Below, in pieces: positions 1 to 7,713 of a DNA stretch of 64,000 nt. Source of the DNA: Salmonella enterica subsp. houtenae serovar Houten (GTDB taxonomy: Bacteria; Pseudomonadota; Gammaproteobacteria; Enterobacterales; Enterobacteriaceae). The DNA is taken from the NCBI GenBank assembly GCA_900478215.1, contig LS483478.1:2790001-2854000 (forward strand). The letters run 5' to 3'. The stretch's first letter is position 1. Every line of letters starts with the position of its first letter. A program made the position numbers and the translations under genes. The notes beneath the pieces are model-generated. The model saw only the letters and a program-made list of their open reading frames with translations. It did no database searches and was not told where the DNA came from.

Positions 1-385
1 AAAAACGAATATTCTTCGTAACGGTCTTACTTGTCCGGGGCTTTGCTGGCATACACATACCTGTAGAACATTTGATGTAACGCCGTTACTTTACGCAGGA
101 GTAAATCAGTGAATTTGATCTGAGTCAAAAAAGTGAGTTTTCAATAAAAATTGTGCCATAAATTGTGAAGTTTGTAGAGGTTATGAGCATCTGATGTGCC
201 CCGCCTTCCCATTATCACCGCTATATATGGGCGTCACGACGCCCTCCAGCCTGAACAGAAGCGCCTCTCCATTTAAAAAGGACGTTTTTTTAAAGTTTGT
301 GGCGAAAAAAAATCACATCCTTGTTAAGGGTTCGTTAAACCTGTCGTATGTTCCCACTACATCATTCAGGGATATTATAAACACT
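1..385 (+). promoter_or_regulatory. Upstream region of sopB
   Basis: AT-rich non-coding stretch before sopB with no gene that I can support. The sopB reading frame stays open upstream to about 194, but that extension does not match the known SopB N-terminus. In Typhimurium sopB is driven by InvF-SicA and by the HilD cascade, so the promoter should lie here. I cannot place the operator with confidence. Confidence 0.4.
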
Positions 386-2065
386 ATGCAAATACCGAGC
401 TTCTATCACTCCGCTTCTTTAAAAGCCCAGGAGGCTTTTAAAAGCCTACAAAAAACCATCTACAACGGAATGCAGATTCTGTCTGGTCAGGGAAAAGCGC
501 CAGCTAAAGCGCCCGACGTACGCCCGGAAATCATTGTTCTGCACGAATCCAGCGCAACATGGGAGGATTTACTACAGGAGCAGAAGGCGTCTAACCACTC
601 GCTGCATCACATCTATGATTTACAGCGTGATCTTCTTACCGCTGCGGTAGCCGTTCTGGGTAAACAGGCCCCGGAGCTAATGTCAATGGCAAACCAAATG
701 GAATTAGCAAAAGTTAAAGCGGATCGGCCAGCAACGAAACAAGAAGAAGCTGCCGCAAAAGCGTTGAAAAAAAATCTTATCGAACTTATTGCAAAGCAGC
801 AGCATCATGGCCTGCCTGCAAAGGAGGCTCGCCGCCTTGCGGCAGCAGATTTTAAGAGTGCCCAGGTCAAGCAGCTTAATAATCAACCGTGGCAGACCAT
901 AAAAAATACACTAACGCATAATGGGCATCAATATACCAGCACGCAGGTTCCTGCCGCAGAGATGAAAATCGGCGCACAGGATATTTTTCCTAAAGCCTAT
1001 CAGGGAAAGGGCGTATGCAGTTGGGATACCCAAAATATTCATCACGCTACTAACCTGTGGATGTCCACAATAAGTGTACATGAGGACGGTGAAGATAAAA
1101 CGCTTTTTAGTGGGATACGTCATGGCGTGCTTTCACCCTATCATGTGGAAGATCCGCTTCTGCGTCAGACCGGCGCTGAAAGCAGAGCCAAAGAAGTATT
1201 AACTGCAGCGCTCTTTAGTAAACCTGAGTTGCTTACCAGGGCCTTAAAGGGCGAAGCGGTAAGCCTGAAACTGGTATCTGTCTGTTTACTCACCGCGTCG
1301 AATGTTCTAGGCCAGGAGGGAACAATGGTCAAGGAGCAAATGAGAGCATGGCAATCGTTGACCCAGCCGGGAAAAATGATTCATTTAAAAATCCGCAATG
1401 ACGATGGCGAACTACAGACGGTAAAAATAAAGCCGGAAGTCGCCGCGTTCAATGTGGGTGTCAATGAGTTAGCACTCAAGTTCGGCTTTGGCCTTAAGGC
1501 ATCTGATAGTTATAATATCGAGGCGCTACAGCAGTTATTAGGCAATGATTTACGCCCTGAAGCCAGACCAGGCGGTTGGGTTGGCGAGTGGCTGGCGCGA
1601 TATCCGGATAACTATGAAAGCGTAAATACATTAGCACGCCAGATTAAAGATATCTGGCAAAATAAGCTGCATCACAAAGATGGCGGCGAACCCTATAAAT
1701 TAGCACAACGCCTTGCAATGTTAGCCAATGAAATCGATGTGGTACCCGCCTGGAATTGTAAAAGCGGCAAAGATCGCACAGGAATGATGGACTCAGAAAC
1801 CAAGCGAGAAGCCATTTCTTTCCATCAGACCCATACATTGAGTTCTCCAGGCAGCCTTCCGGATCGCAGTGGACAGCAAATCTTCCAAAAAGTATTACTT
1901 AATAGCGGAAACCTGGAAATTCAAAAACAAAATACAAGCGGGGCGGGAAACAAAGTAATAAAAAACTTGTCGCCAGAAGTGCTTAATCTTTCCTATCATA
2001 AACGAATTGGAGATGAAAATACCTGGCAATCGGTAAAGGGAATTTCTACATTAATCATTTCTTGA
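386..2065 (+). CDS. sopB: Type III effector inositol phosphate phosphatase SopB/SigD
   Basis: SPI-1 type III secreted effector that dephosphorylates host phosphoinositides, promoting membrane ruffling, Akt activation and vacuole maturation. The protein is 559 residues, two shorter than the Typhimurium one as I recall it. The N-terminus begins MQIPSFYHSASLK, so the ATG at 386 is preferred over the upstream extension. The phosphatase CX5R loop is present as CKSGKDR, with Cys at residue 458 and Arg at 464. It is followed directly by its chaperone gene pipC, so the two are probably cotranscribed and exported through the SPI-1 apparatus. Many substitutions relative to remembered subspecies I SopB suggest a divergent lineage. 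The gene looks intact. Confidence 0.97.
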   Translation: MQIPSFYHSASLKAQEAFKSLQKTIYNGMQILSGQGKAPAKAPDVRPEIIVLHESSATWEDLLQEQKASNHSLHHIYDLQRDLLTAAVAVLGKQAPELMSMANQMELAKVKADRPATKQEEAAAKALKKNLIELIAKQQHHGLPAKEARRLAAADFKSAQVKQLNNQPWQTIKNTLTHNGHQYTSTQVPAAEMKIGAQDIFPKAYQGKGVCSWDTQNIHHATNLWMSTISVHEDGEDKTLFSGIRHGVLSPYHVEDPLLRQTGAESRAKEVLTAALFSKPELLTRALKGEAVSLKLVSVCLLTASNVLGQEGTMVKEQMRAWQSLTQPGKMIHLKIRNDDGELQTVKIKPEVAAFNVGVNELALKFGFGLKASDSYNIEALQQLLGNDLRPEARPGGWVGEWLARYPDNYESVNTLARQIKDIWQNKLHHKDGGEPYKLAQRLAMLANEIDVVPAWNCKSGKDRTGMMDSETKREAISFHQTHTLSSPGSLPDRSGQQIFQKVLLNSGNLEIQKQNTSGAGNKVIKNLSPEVLNLSYHKRIGDENTWQSVKGISTLIIS

Positions 2066-2080
2066 GTCTTGAGGTGGTAT

Positions 2081-2422
2081 ATGGAAAATCTATTAAATCG
2101 TTTATATGACGCGTTAGGCCTGGATGCGCCGGAAGATGAACCGCTTCTCATTATTGATGATGAGATACATGTTTATTTTAATGAATCCGATCTTACGCTG
2201 GAAATGTGCTGCCCCTTTATGCCATTGCCTGATGATATCCTTACCTTACAGCATTTTTTACGCCTGAACTACACGAGTCCCGTGACTATCGGCGCAGATG
2301 CAGACAATACGGCTTTAGTGGCGATTTATCGCTTGCCGCAAACCAGTACCGAAGAAGAGGCACTTACTGGTTTTGAATTATTTATTTCAAGCGTGAAGCA
2401 ATTAAAAGAGCGTTATGCATAA
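2081..2422 (+). CDS. pipC: SopB secretion chaperone PipC/SigE
   Basis: Class I type III secretion chaperone (113 residues, the usual length) that dimerises, binds the N-terminal region of SopB in the bacterial cytoplasm and keeps it export-competent. The protein is small and acidic, as is typical. The ATG at 2081 follows a TGAGGTGGT ribosome binding site; a TTG at 2069 is in frame but lacks support. The gene starts 15 bases after the sopB stop, so translation and transcription are probably coupled. In Typhimurium pipB and pipA come next; here they are absent and phage debris follows. Confidence 0.95.
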   Translation: MENLLNRLYDALGLDAPEDEPLLIIDDEIHVYFNESDLTLEMCCPFMPLPDDILTLQHFLRLNYTSPVTIGADADNTALVAIYRLPQTSTEEEALTGFELFISSVKQLKERYA

Positions 2423-2516
2423 TATATCAATACGCTCTCTTCAGGAGATAAAACGCGATGCGTATTATTGTTACCTAAAGCGAGAAAACCAAAGCCTATA
2501 GAAAAATCAAAAATAC

Positions 2517-2542
2517 CCCCCAGTGAATAACATTCGCTGGGG
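2517..2542 (-). terminator. Hairpin after pipC with T tract on the minus strand
   Basis: CCCCAG and CTGGGG arms flank a short AT-rich loop. The T-rich run follows only when read on the minus strand, so this looks like the terminator of a minus-strand gene that has since decayed (see the remnant ending at 2674). It may also stop pipC transcripts weakly. Confidence 0.4.
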
Positions 2543-2673
2543 ATTGGTCATTGCTGGAAATGTAAGGGGAAAATGCTCATCTCTCTCATTTTACTCTATT
2601 TTCGGGAAAATGTTATTGTATGCAAGTGTTCGCTACTCTGTTTTTCATATCATTATAGAACGATATTTACCTG

Positions 2674-2919
2674 TTAACTATTGACAATCATCGCGGCTAC
2701 GCCTGCAGACAGAGTTGCAGCAACAATCGCAGCAATAACCACCGCGATAACGCCAACGTCAGCCCCGACAGCAGCGGCGGTTTTCCCTTTAGAGATATCC
2801 TTTTTCTCAAGTGAGATCAGCTCTACCTGCGGAATCACTTGAACGATACTGGTGATTAACGATTGTGGCGTGACTTTCTGGATAGTCGCCGTATCCTGAC
2901 GGCTATCTTTACATTTATA
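2674..2919 (-). pseudogene. 3' remnant of an unrecognised protein with hydrophobic C-terminus
   Basis: An open frame of about 80 codons without a start codon, closed by TAA at 2674-2676. It contains a segment beginning QDTATIQKV and ends in a long Ala/Gly/Val-rich stretch (after DISKGKTAAAVGA) that could span a membrane. It abuts the invertase remnant at 2915, so it has probably been cut by recombination. I do not recognise the family. The minus-strand terminator at 2517-2542 would fit as the end of its old transcript. Confidence 0.35.
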
Positions 2920-3052
2920 TTATTGACCCGGAGACCCTGGCTATCTGCTGTCGCGGCACTCCAGCCCCAATCAGGTGCCCGGCCGGCGTCCATTGAACTG
3001 GTGTCAACGTTGGGCGATGCCCGCCAATGCTCCCTTGTAAAAATAAGGGAAG
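2915..3052 (-). pseudogene. DNA invertase (serine recombinase) C-terminal remnant
   Basis: The minus-strand frame reads SIGGHRPTLTPVQW, then HLIGAGVPRQQIARV. This matches the C-terminal helix-turn-helix region of Hin/Gin/Pin-type invertases, where IGGRRPKLTPEQW and GVPRQ are typical. The catalytic domain is missing and the frame breaks off before the end of the domain. A second decayed copy of the same domain lies at 49562-49799 beside sopE. It is probably the leftover of a phage tail-fibre inversion cassette. Confidence 0.65.
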
Positions 3053-3057
3053 TTGGT

Positions 3058-3448
3058 TGATATAACAACCACTCCTGCGAATGTTAGCAGGCCTGTTTTT
3101 CCGGGCAGTCGCCCCGCCCAATACATAACCATTCGCTTTCACTTCGGTACGCCCAGCACTGTCATCCCGTCCAGAAATATCAGGTCTGGCCTTTTTTAGT
3201 GCGTAACGCGTTGTCATACATCAAGTCATGTATAATGGTCGTTTTAGCGCGTTGCCGTGGTCATCATTCAGGTAGAAATCGACAGGTTCGGATACGATCT
3301 ACAAATCCTTATTAAACGCTGACCAGGTTGCGAGGCAGTTCATGTTTTTTATCTGTTGCGTATGAAATAAGGATTGTCTGCATTGTAAATAAAAACTGTC
3401 AGACAGCAGCCCGTTGGGTAAAAACTCAACATGATTTACGGAGTTACA
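3058..3448. other. Non-coding stretch before the waaK-like gene
   Basis: No credible gene. A JUMPstart/ops element, which normally precedes LPS gene operons read by RfaH, was looked for and not seen. The ribosome binding site ACGGAG lies just before the downstream start. Confidence 0.4.
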
Positions 3449-4591
3449 ATGATTGATAAATTAGTGCTTACGGTTACACCAATTTTCTCTATACCACCGC
3501 GTGGTGCAGCCGCAGTAGAAACATGGATGTACCAGGTAGCACAGCGGACAAGCATACCAAACAGAATCGCTTGTATTAAGAATGAAGGTTATAGTAGTTT
3601 CTCAAAGGTAAATGAACATTGCTCTGTTCATCGCATAGGCTTCAGCAGACTTTATAAGCGTCTCTTCCAGAAGTGGACTCGTCTGGACCCACTTCCTTAC
3701 TCACAGCGTATACTGAATATCGCAAAAGATTTTAACGTTACCGATGATAGTGTGATCATCGTGCATAACAGCATAAAATTGTACCGCCAGATCCGCAAAA
3801 GAGCCCCACAAGCGAAAATGGTCATGCATATGCATAATGCTTTCGAACCTGATGGGTTAGATCAAAACGTTAAAATGATTGTTCCCAGCATGTTTTTGAA
3901 AAAACATTATCAGGCATATCTGCCGGATGCTGATATAGCTATCGTCCCTAATGGTATTGACCTTGATGCCTACCAGAAAAACTCGGTACCACTGCAAAAA
4001 TCTGACGTAAACATATCATCGGAGAAAAAAACAATTTTCTTTGCTGGCCGCATATCCCCTGATAAGGGAGTAACTTTGCTTTTACAGGCGTTCGAACAAC
4101 TGCTCAAGAAACGCAACGATATAGAGTTAGTTGTCGTTGGTGACTATATGAGTAAAAGTAAAGGTGAAAAAGCAGCCTATCAACGCGAAGTGCGGGAATT
4201 AGCAGAACAGCTAAAACCACACTGCCATATGGTGGGAGGTGTAACCCCAGAGGACATATACAACTATTATTCTTTAGCAGATCTGGTTGTTATCCCCTCC
4301 CAGTTCCAGGAACCGTTCTGCATGGTTGCAATTGAGGCGATGGGCGCCGGAAAACCTGTACTGGTCAGTACACGCGGCGGGATGACTGAATTCGTAAAAG
4401 AGGGTGATACTGGCTTCCATTTGCAGGAACCAATGACCCCAGAGACCATTGCCTGGGATATCAATAAAGCGCTTGCGTCCCCTGATTTAAGTGATATTGC
4501 CTTACGCGGACAACATTGTGTTGAAGAGAAATTCCCGTGGGAAAAAGTGACCCAGCGGTTTGAGGAAGTGATGAAAAACTGGTTTAAATAA
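3449..4591 (+). CDS. WaaK-like LPS core glycosyltransferase (GT4 family)
   Basis: Predicted cytoplasmic sugar transferase of 380 residues acting on the lipopolysaccharide outer core. It resembles Salmonella WaaK (RfaK, the alpha-1,2-N-acetylglucosaminyltransferase) along its length: the N-terminal TPIFSIPPRGAAAVETWMY, then RLDPLPYSQRILNI, MHMHNAFEP and a C-terminal RFEEVMKNWF. The GT-B sugar-nucleotide half carries FAGRISPDKG and an E-x7-E motif region (PFCMVAIEAMGAGKP). The ATG at 3449 matches the WaaK start and has ACGGAG upstream; the ATG at 3431 is in frame but less likely. The usual waaK lies in the waa locus, so this is an extra, diverged copy. The exact donor and acceptor sugars cannot be read from the sequence. 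Confidence 0.85.
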   Translation: MIDKLVLTVTPIFSIPPRGAAAVETWMYQVAQRTSIPNRIACIKNEGYSSFSKVNEHCSVHRIGFSRLYKRLFQKWTRLDPLPYSQRILNIAKDFNVTDDSVIIVHNSIKLYRQIRKRAPQAKMVMHMHNAFEPDGLDQNVKMIVPSMFLKKHYQAYLPDADIAIVPNGIDLDAYQKNSVPLQKSDVNISSEKKTIFFAGRISPDKGVTLLLQAFEQLLKKRNDIELVVVGDYMSKSKGEKAAYQREVRELAEQLKPHCHMVGGVTPEDIYNYYSLADLVVIPSQFQEPFCMVAIEAMGAGKPVLVSTRGGMTEFVKEGDTGFHLQEPMTPETIAWDINKALASPDLSDIALRGQHCVEEKFPWEKVTQRFEEVMKNWFK

Positions 4592-4880
4592 TTATATGTA
4601 TTAGCTCAGATGTGATCTGACAGTTACCGGTTATCTATACAGGTATCTGCCAGATTACGTCTGGCATAAATTTATCTCAGCCCGGATGCGCTTTCCATCT
4701 CTCTGGAAGTTCAGGAAACCCGCTCCATTCTGGCTATACTCAAAAAAAATAAGAATATAGTTCATAAATAAGCTACTGGTGTTATCAGGATTCTATTTAT
4801 TTTTTATGTTTCGGTAAATATAAAAAATGAATCTGATACAAAAAATGCTCATTATGGTGTTCTTTTTGTCTATAGAAAAC

Positions 4881-4913
4881 AACAAAGGGATAGCTGATTC
4901 ATACCCCTTTGTT
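4881..4913 (-). terminator. Degenerate serT-type terminator hairpin, copy 1
   Basis: AACAAAGGG and CCCTTTGTT arms lie immediately left of the serT 3'-end copy at 4919. The hairpin is equivalent to those left of the other two serT copies (14971-15005 and 17062-17093). The duplicated unit is therefore tRNA 3' end plus terminator. Confidence 0.55.
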
Positions 4914-4918
4914 CACTA

Positions 4919-4973
4919 TGACGGAAGCGCAGAGATTCGAACGCTGGAACCCTTTCGGGTCGTCGGTTTTCAG
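4919..4973 (-). repeat. Degenerate serT 3'-end copy (attachment site 1)
   Basis: About 55 bases match the 3' part of serT with several substitutions (for example TGACGG for TGGCGG, GAACGCTGG for GAACTCTGG, CGTCGG for CGCCGG). Similarity ends at the anticodon-arm region. It is one of three direct copies, with 15011 and the intact gene at 17098, and is best read as an island attachment site left by site-specific integration. Confidence 0.75.
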
Positions 4974-5470
4974 GATCGAAGTAATAACTTTAAAAGCAGC
5001 CACATAGAAAATAGAGTTAAAAGTTAAGCGCATTTGGTATACATAAAAATCAATATGTTACACACCTCAGAGGATTTACTTTCTGACAAAATTCCAGTCT
5101 TTTACTATGCCACTTGCCATGTCTCCTTTGCATTAGCCTCCTGTCCAAACAACCGTACCTCCACAAGGCACTCCCTGGCAGAATACCGTTAGACAATGTT
5201 TAGACGCAGCCTCTTCTGCTATCTCTCTACACTAATCAGCTCTACGGATTTTTTCTGATTAACATATTGATTATCACGCAATTTATATATCATGCACATA
5301 ATGACGAAAGAAATTATGCGATAAAACAGAATTGAATGATCAGTTTATACGATTAGTCACGACCAGATAACAATGCTTAAATAATGATATTTTATAACAT
5401 AACACTGAATATGTTCTGCTAAACTAAACAGCAATACTAAAATAATCAGGGTACATCGCTTATTGTAACA
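4974..5470. other. AT-rich gene-free stretch
   Basis: No coding capacity that I can support, strongly AT-rich. Probably upstream regulatory DNA of the following module and a likely H-NS-bound region by composition. Confidence 0.4.
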
Positions 5471-5515
5471 ATGGAAACACTTGTCATACCTCATTCTATC
5501 CGGAGACAGAAAGCC

Positions 5516-5626
5516 GTGACATCAACAGACCTTCTGATTATTCTGTGCCTGGTATTAATTATCATTTCAGGAGTATGTTTATACCATCTTTTAATGTTGG
5601 TAATAAGAATGTTACATAAGCACTAA
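5516..5626 (+). CDS. Possible small membrane protein, 36 residues
   Basis: Short open frame from a GTG at 5516 with CGGAGACAG upstream. An in-frame ATG at 5471 would give 51 residues. The product begins TSTDLLIILC and forms one uninterrupted hydrophobic helix of about 20 residues (LLIILCLVLIIISGVCLY) followed by a basic tail (RMLHKH). This is the pattern of bacterial single-pass small membrane proteins that modulate larger partners such as sensor kinases or transporters. It is 138 bases upstream of the mig-14-like gene on the same strand. I do not recognise a homologue. Confidence 0.4.
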   Translation: MTSTDLLIILCLVLIIISGVCLYHLLMLVIRMLHKH

Positions 5627-5763
5627 GTAATTATCCTCTTAATATTATATGATTCCCTTTTCAGTCAGGTTCTGAGGCACAGCGCTACCCTATTTAAAAT
5701 CAACATATTGCATCAATTATTATAACCCACTATTATTTTACATTTTAAAATACAGGAGTTACT

Positions 5764-6660
5764 TTGAAAATTCAGCATATAAAACGAATAATTACCCACT
5801 GGGAAATATCTTCTTTTTCCACCTACAGAGACACCTTCGAACAATATGGTGGTAGCGTTAACATGCATCCTGATGTCGTGGAATATTTCATGAAGTACCA
5901 TAACTGGAAATTTTCATTTTTTCACTACAAAAAATATGGCGAGATTAAAGGGGCATATTTTGTATGCAACAACCAAAACATTGGAATACTGATGCGCAGA
6001 ACATTTCCGCTTTCATCTGATGAAATACTCATTCCTCTTGCCCCTGAGTTACGATGCTTCTTTCCTGAACATACCAATAAACTTTCTGTATACCACAGGT
6101 CACAAATTATTAATGCCACATGGCGTCTTGCCAGAAAGAAACAGAACTGCCTGGTAAAAGATACCTTTTCTACTAAATTTGCAAAAAACCGTCGTAATGA
6201 GTATCAAAAGTTTCTCCGGAATGGTGGAAGCGTCAAAAGTCTGGATCATTTCTCAGGTGATGAACTGGCGCAGATTTACCAGTCGTTATTCCGCTCACGG
6301 TTTGGTGACACTCTCCCGTGTTACCCGTCAGGCAACCTGATCAACTTTTTTTCCCATCTTCGCCACCTCCTGTACGGTTGTGTGCTCTACGTTGCAAACG
6401 CACCATGCGCTTTTGATATTGTGTTAAAAGCAGAGAGCCGCCTTAATGTATATTTTGATGTTCCAAACGGTGGTGTAAGAAAAGAATGTATGAATCTTAG
6501 CCCCGGAAGTATACTCATGTGGCTTAATGTTAATAATGCAAAGAGTTATTGCCAGGCAAAAAATAAGAAGTTTATTTTTTCTATTGGTGCTCTCAGACCG
6601 GAATGGGAGTACAAGCTGCGCTGGGCTGAGTCCTATTTTACCGGAAAATCTTTTTGTTAA
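5764..6660 (+). CDS. Mig-14 family protein
   Basis: 298-residue protein of the Mig-14 family, known in Salmonella as a PhoP-regulated, inner-membrane-associated factor for resistance to antimicrobial peptides and survival in macrophages. The family has GNAT acyltransferase-like features. The N-terminus MKIQHIKRIITHW and the length fit. The central KNRRNEYQKFLRNGG and C-terminal FSIGALRPEWEYK are consistent with the family as I remember it. The start is TTG at 5764, preceded by CAGGAGTT. Composition is clearly AT-richer than the backbone, as expected for acquired virulence genes. In Typhimurium mig-14 lies elsewhere, near virK, so this is a paralogue or a relocated copy. Assignment is from memory of the family, not an alignment. 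Confidence 0.7.
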   Translation: MKIQHIKRIITHWEISSFSTYRDTFEQYGGSVNMHPDVVEYFMKYHNWKFSFFHYKKYGEIKGAYFVCNNQNIGILMRRTFPLSSDEILIPLAPELRCFFPEHTNKLSVYHRSQIINATWRLARKKQNCLVKDTFSTKFAKNRRNEYQKFLRNGGSVKSLDHFSGDELAQIYQSLFRSRFGDTLPCYPSGNLINFFSHLRHLLYGCVLYVANAPCAFDIVLKAESRLNVYFDVPNGGVRKECMNLSPGSILMWLNVNNAKSYCQAKNKKFIFSIGALRPEWEYKLRWAESYFTGKSFC

Positions 6661-6696
6661 CCTACCGGGAAGCGCTGCATCGCAGGGCCTGGTGAT

Positions 6697-6892
6697 GTAT
6701 GACACCATAACCTTTGACGGGTGCCAGGCACAATTATTGCCACAAACACTCTCCCCTGATGACATGTCTATGCTGAATGAATCAACTGAAATCATGCCGC
6801 TTACCGTCCAGATCATGAAACACGTATTACTCGCCCAACGGGCATGGCAGTTGCTGTTTTCGGCGAAAAAACAGCCGGCAGATCCGGCGTGA
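6697..6892 (+). CDS. Unrecognised small protein, 65 residues
   Basis: Open frame following the mig-14-like gene, from ATG at 6697. The frame is open further upstream into the preceding gene, and residues just before this ATG (LPGSAASQGLV) also look protein-like, so it may be a 5'-truncated gene. It contains TLSPDDMSMLNESTEIMPLT followed by a basic amphipathic tail. GC content is higher than in the mig-14-like gene. No family recognised. It may belong with the next two genes. Confidence 0.4.
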
Positions 6893-6919
6893 TTGATTGT
6901 TAAACGCGATAAGGGAGTA

Positions 6920-7036
6920 ATGGCAACCATGATGGAGGTACAACAATTGAATGCAGTACGAACGGAAGGCATCAGGCGCGGGCTACGAGAGCTCGCCAGC
7001 CTGAATAAAGGCGTTTTTTACGTGATGCGGGTTTAA
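6920..7036 (+). CDS. Possible small protein, 38 residues
   Basis: Starts at ATG 6920 with AAGGGAG five bases upstream, a strong ribosome binding site. An alternative ATG lies at 6929. It encodes a short basic helix (EGIRRGLRELASLNKGVFYV) and is followed 46 bases later by the next gene on the same strand. Not recognised. The good initiation signal is the main support. Confidence 0.35.
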   Translation: MATMMEVQQLNAVRTEGIRRGLRELASLNKGVFYVMRV

Positions 7037-7082
7037 ATCGTGTTAATGTTTGTTCGGGTACAAATAAAATACAGGTATAGCC

Positions 7083-7694
7083 ATGACGGGCTTCGGGGCG
7101 TTACGCCAGTTTCTTTCTCAGATACTTTCTCCTCCGGTGGCGTATGTACCCGGATCGCTTCTTCTCCACATCGACGGTAACCTGCGCCCGCTCCGGAATA
7201 TATCCGCCTCTGCTGATGTCTTGTGCTACATGCTGCATACCGGAGTACAAATTCATATCACAGAGAAAGCATTGCCGCTGCATGATGCGTTGTTTATCCA
7301 GAGTCGTTTTACCGTCACCGGCACAGCAGATCCGGAATGCGCGCCCGGTGAGTTGAAAATCACAAAGCGCCGTATCACAGGGAGCAAAAATGACGCACTG
7401 AAATGGAAAAGCACGACGCCACGTGCCATTCCTGCGCTAAGCGATACGCTGAAAAAGCACCCGGATATCCTCTCCCTGCTTTGCCGGCTTCATTTTCACA
7501 CTCTTACCCTGGATGTCGCCCGGGGGAGATGGGAGATGATCATCGACCCCGTGGAAGCCTCAATGACCATTTCCGGCGGAAGTGGCCGTCAGTACCACTC
7601 CTTTAACCCCACTCAACGCTATACCCTGCTTGCGCTGGCAGACGCGGTTCATGAACAACTGGCCCATGTCCGCTCCTCACACATCAATGAATAG
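7083..7694 (+). CDS. Unrecognised 203-residue protein
   Basis: A full-length open frame with balanced codon use and an ATG at 7083 close to the preceding small gene. The product has no signal peptide or obvious membrane segment. A conserved-looking C-terminal part reads QRYTLLALADAVHEQLAHV. It converges on the transporter gene at 7714, with only 19 bases between the two stops. It probably forms a short unit with the two small upstream frames. I could not assign a family or function. Confidence 0.6.
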   Translation: MTGFGALRQFLSQILSPPVAYVPGSLLLHIDGNLRPLRNISASADVLCYMLHTGVQIHITEKALPLHDALFIQSRFTVTGTADPECAPGELKITKRRITGSKNDALKWKSTTPRAIPALSDTLKKHPDILSLLCRLHFHTLTLDVARGRWEMIIDPVEASMTISGGSGRQYHSFNPTQRYTLLALADAVHEQLAHVRSSHINE

Positions 7695-7713
7695 CGCTGC
7701 CCCCGGGCTGCTG

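Noticed and set aside
194..385. Upstream extension of the sopB frame
   Set aside because: The known SopB N-terminus begins at the ATG at 386, and the extension has no family match and no convincing ribosome site.
4827..5027. 66-codon frame across the first serT copy
   Set aside because: It runs through the hairpin and tRNA fragment, has no ribosome site, and its sequence is explained by the repeat.
5843..5858. ops-like GGTGGTAGCGT, a possible RfaH pause site
   Set aside because: It lies inside the mig-14-like coding sequence, has a mismatch to GGCGGTAGCGT and no JUMPstart context, so chance is the simpler explanation.
6424..6972. 182-codon frame on the minus strand over the mig-14-like gene end
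   Set aside because: It is antisense to better-supported frames and has no recognisable content.
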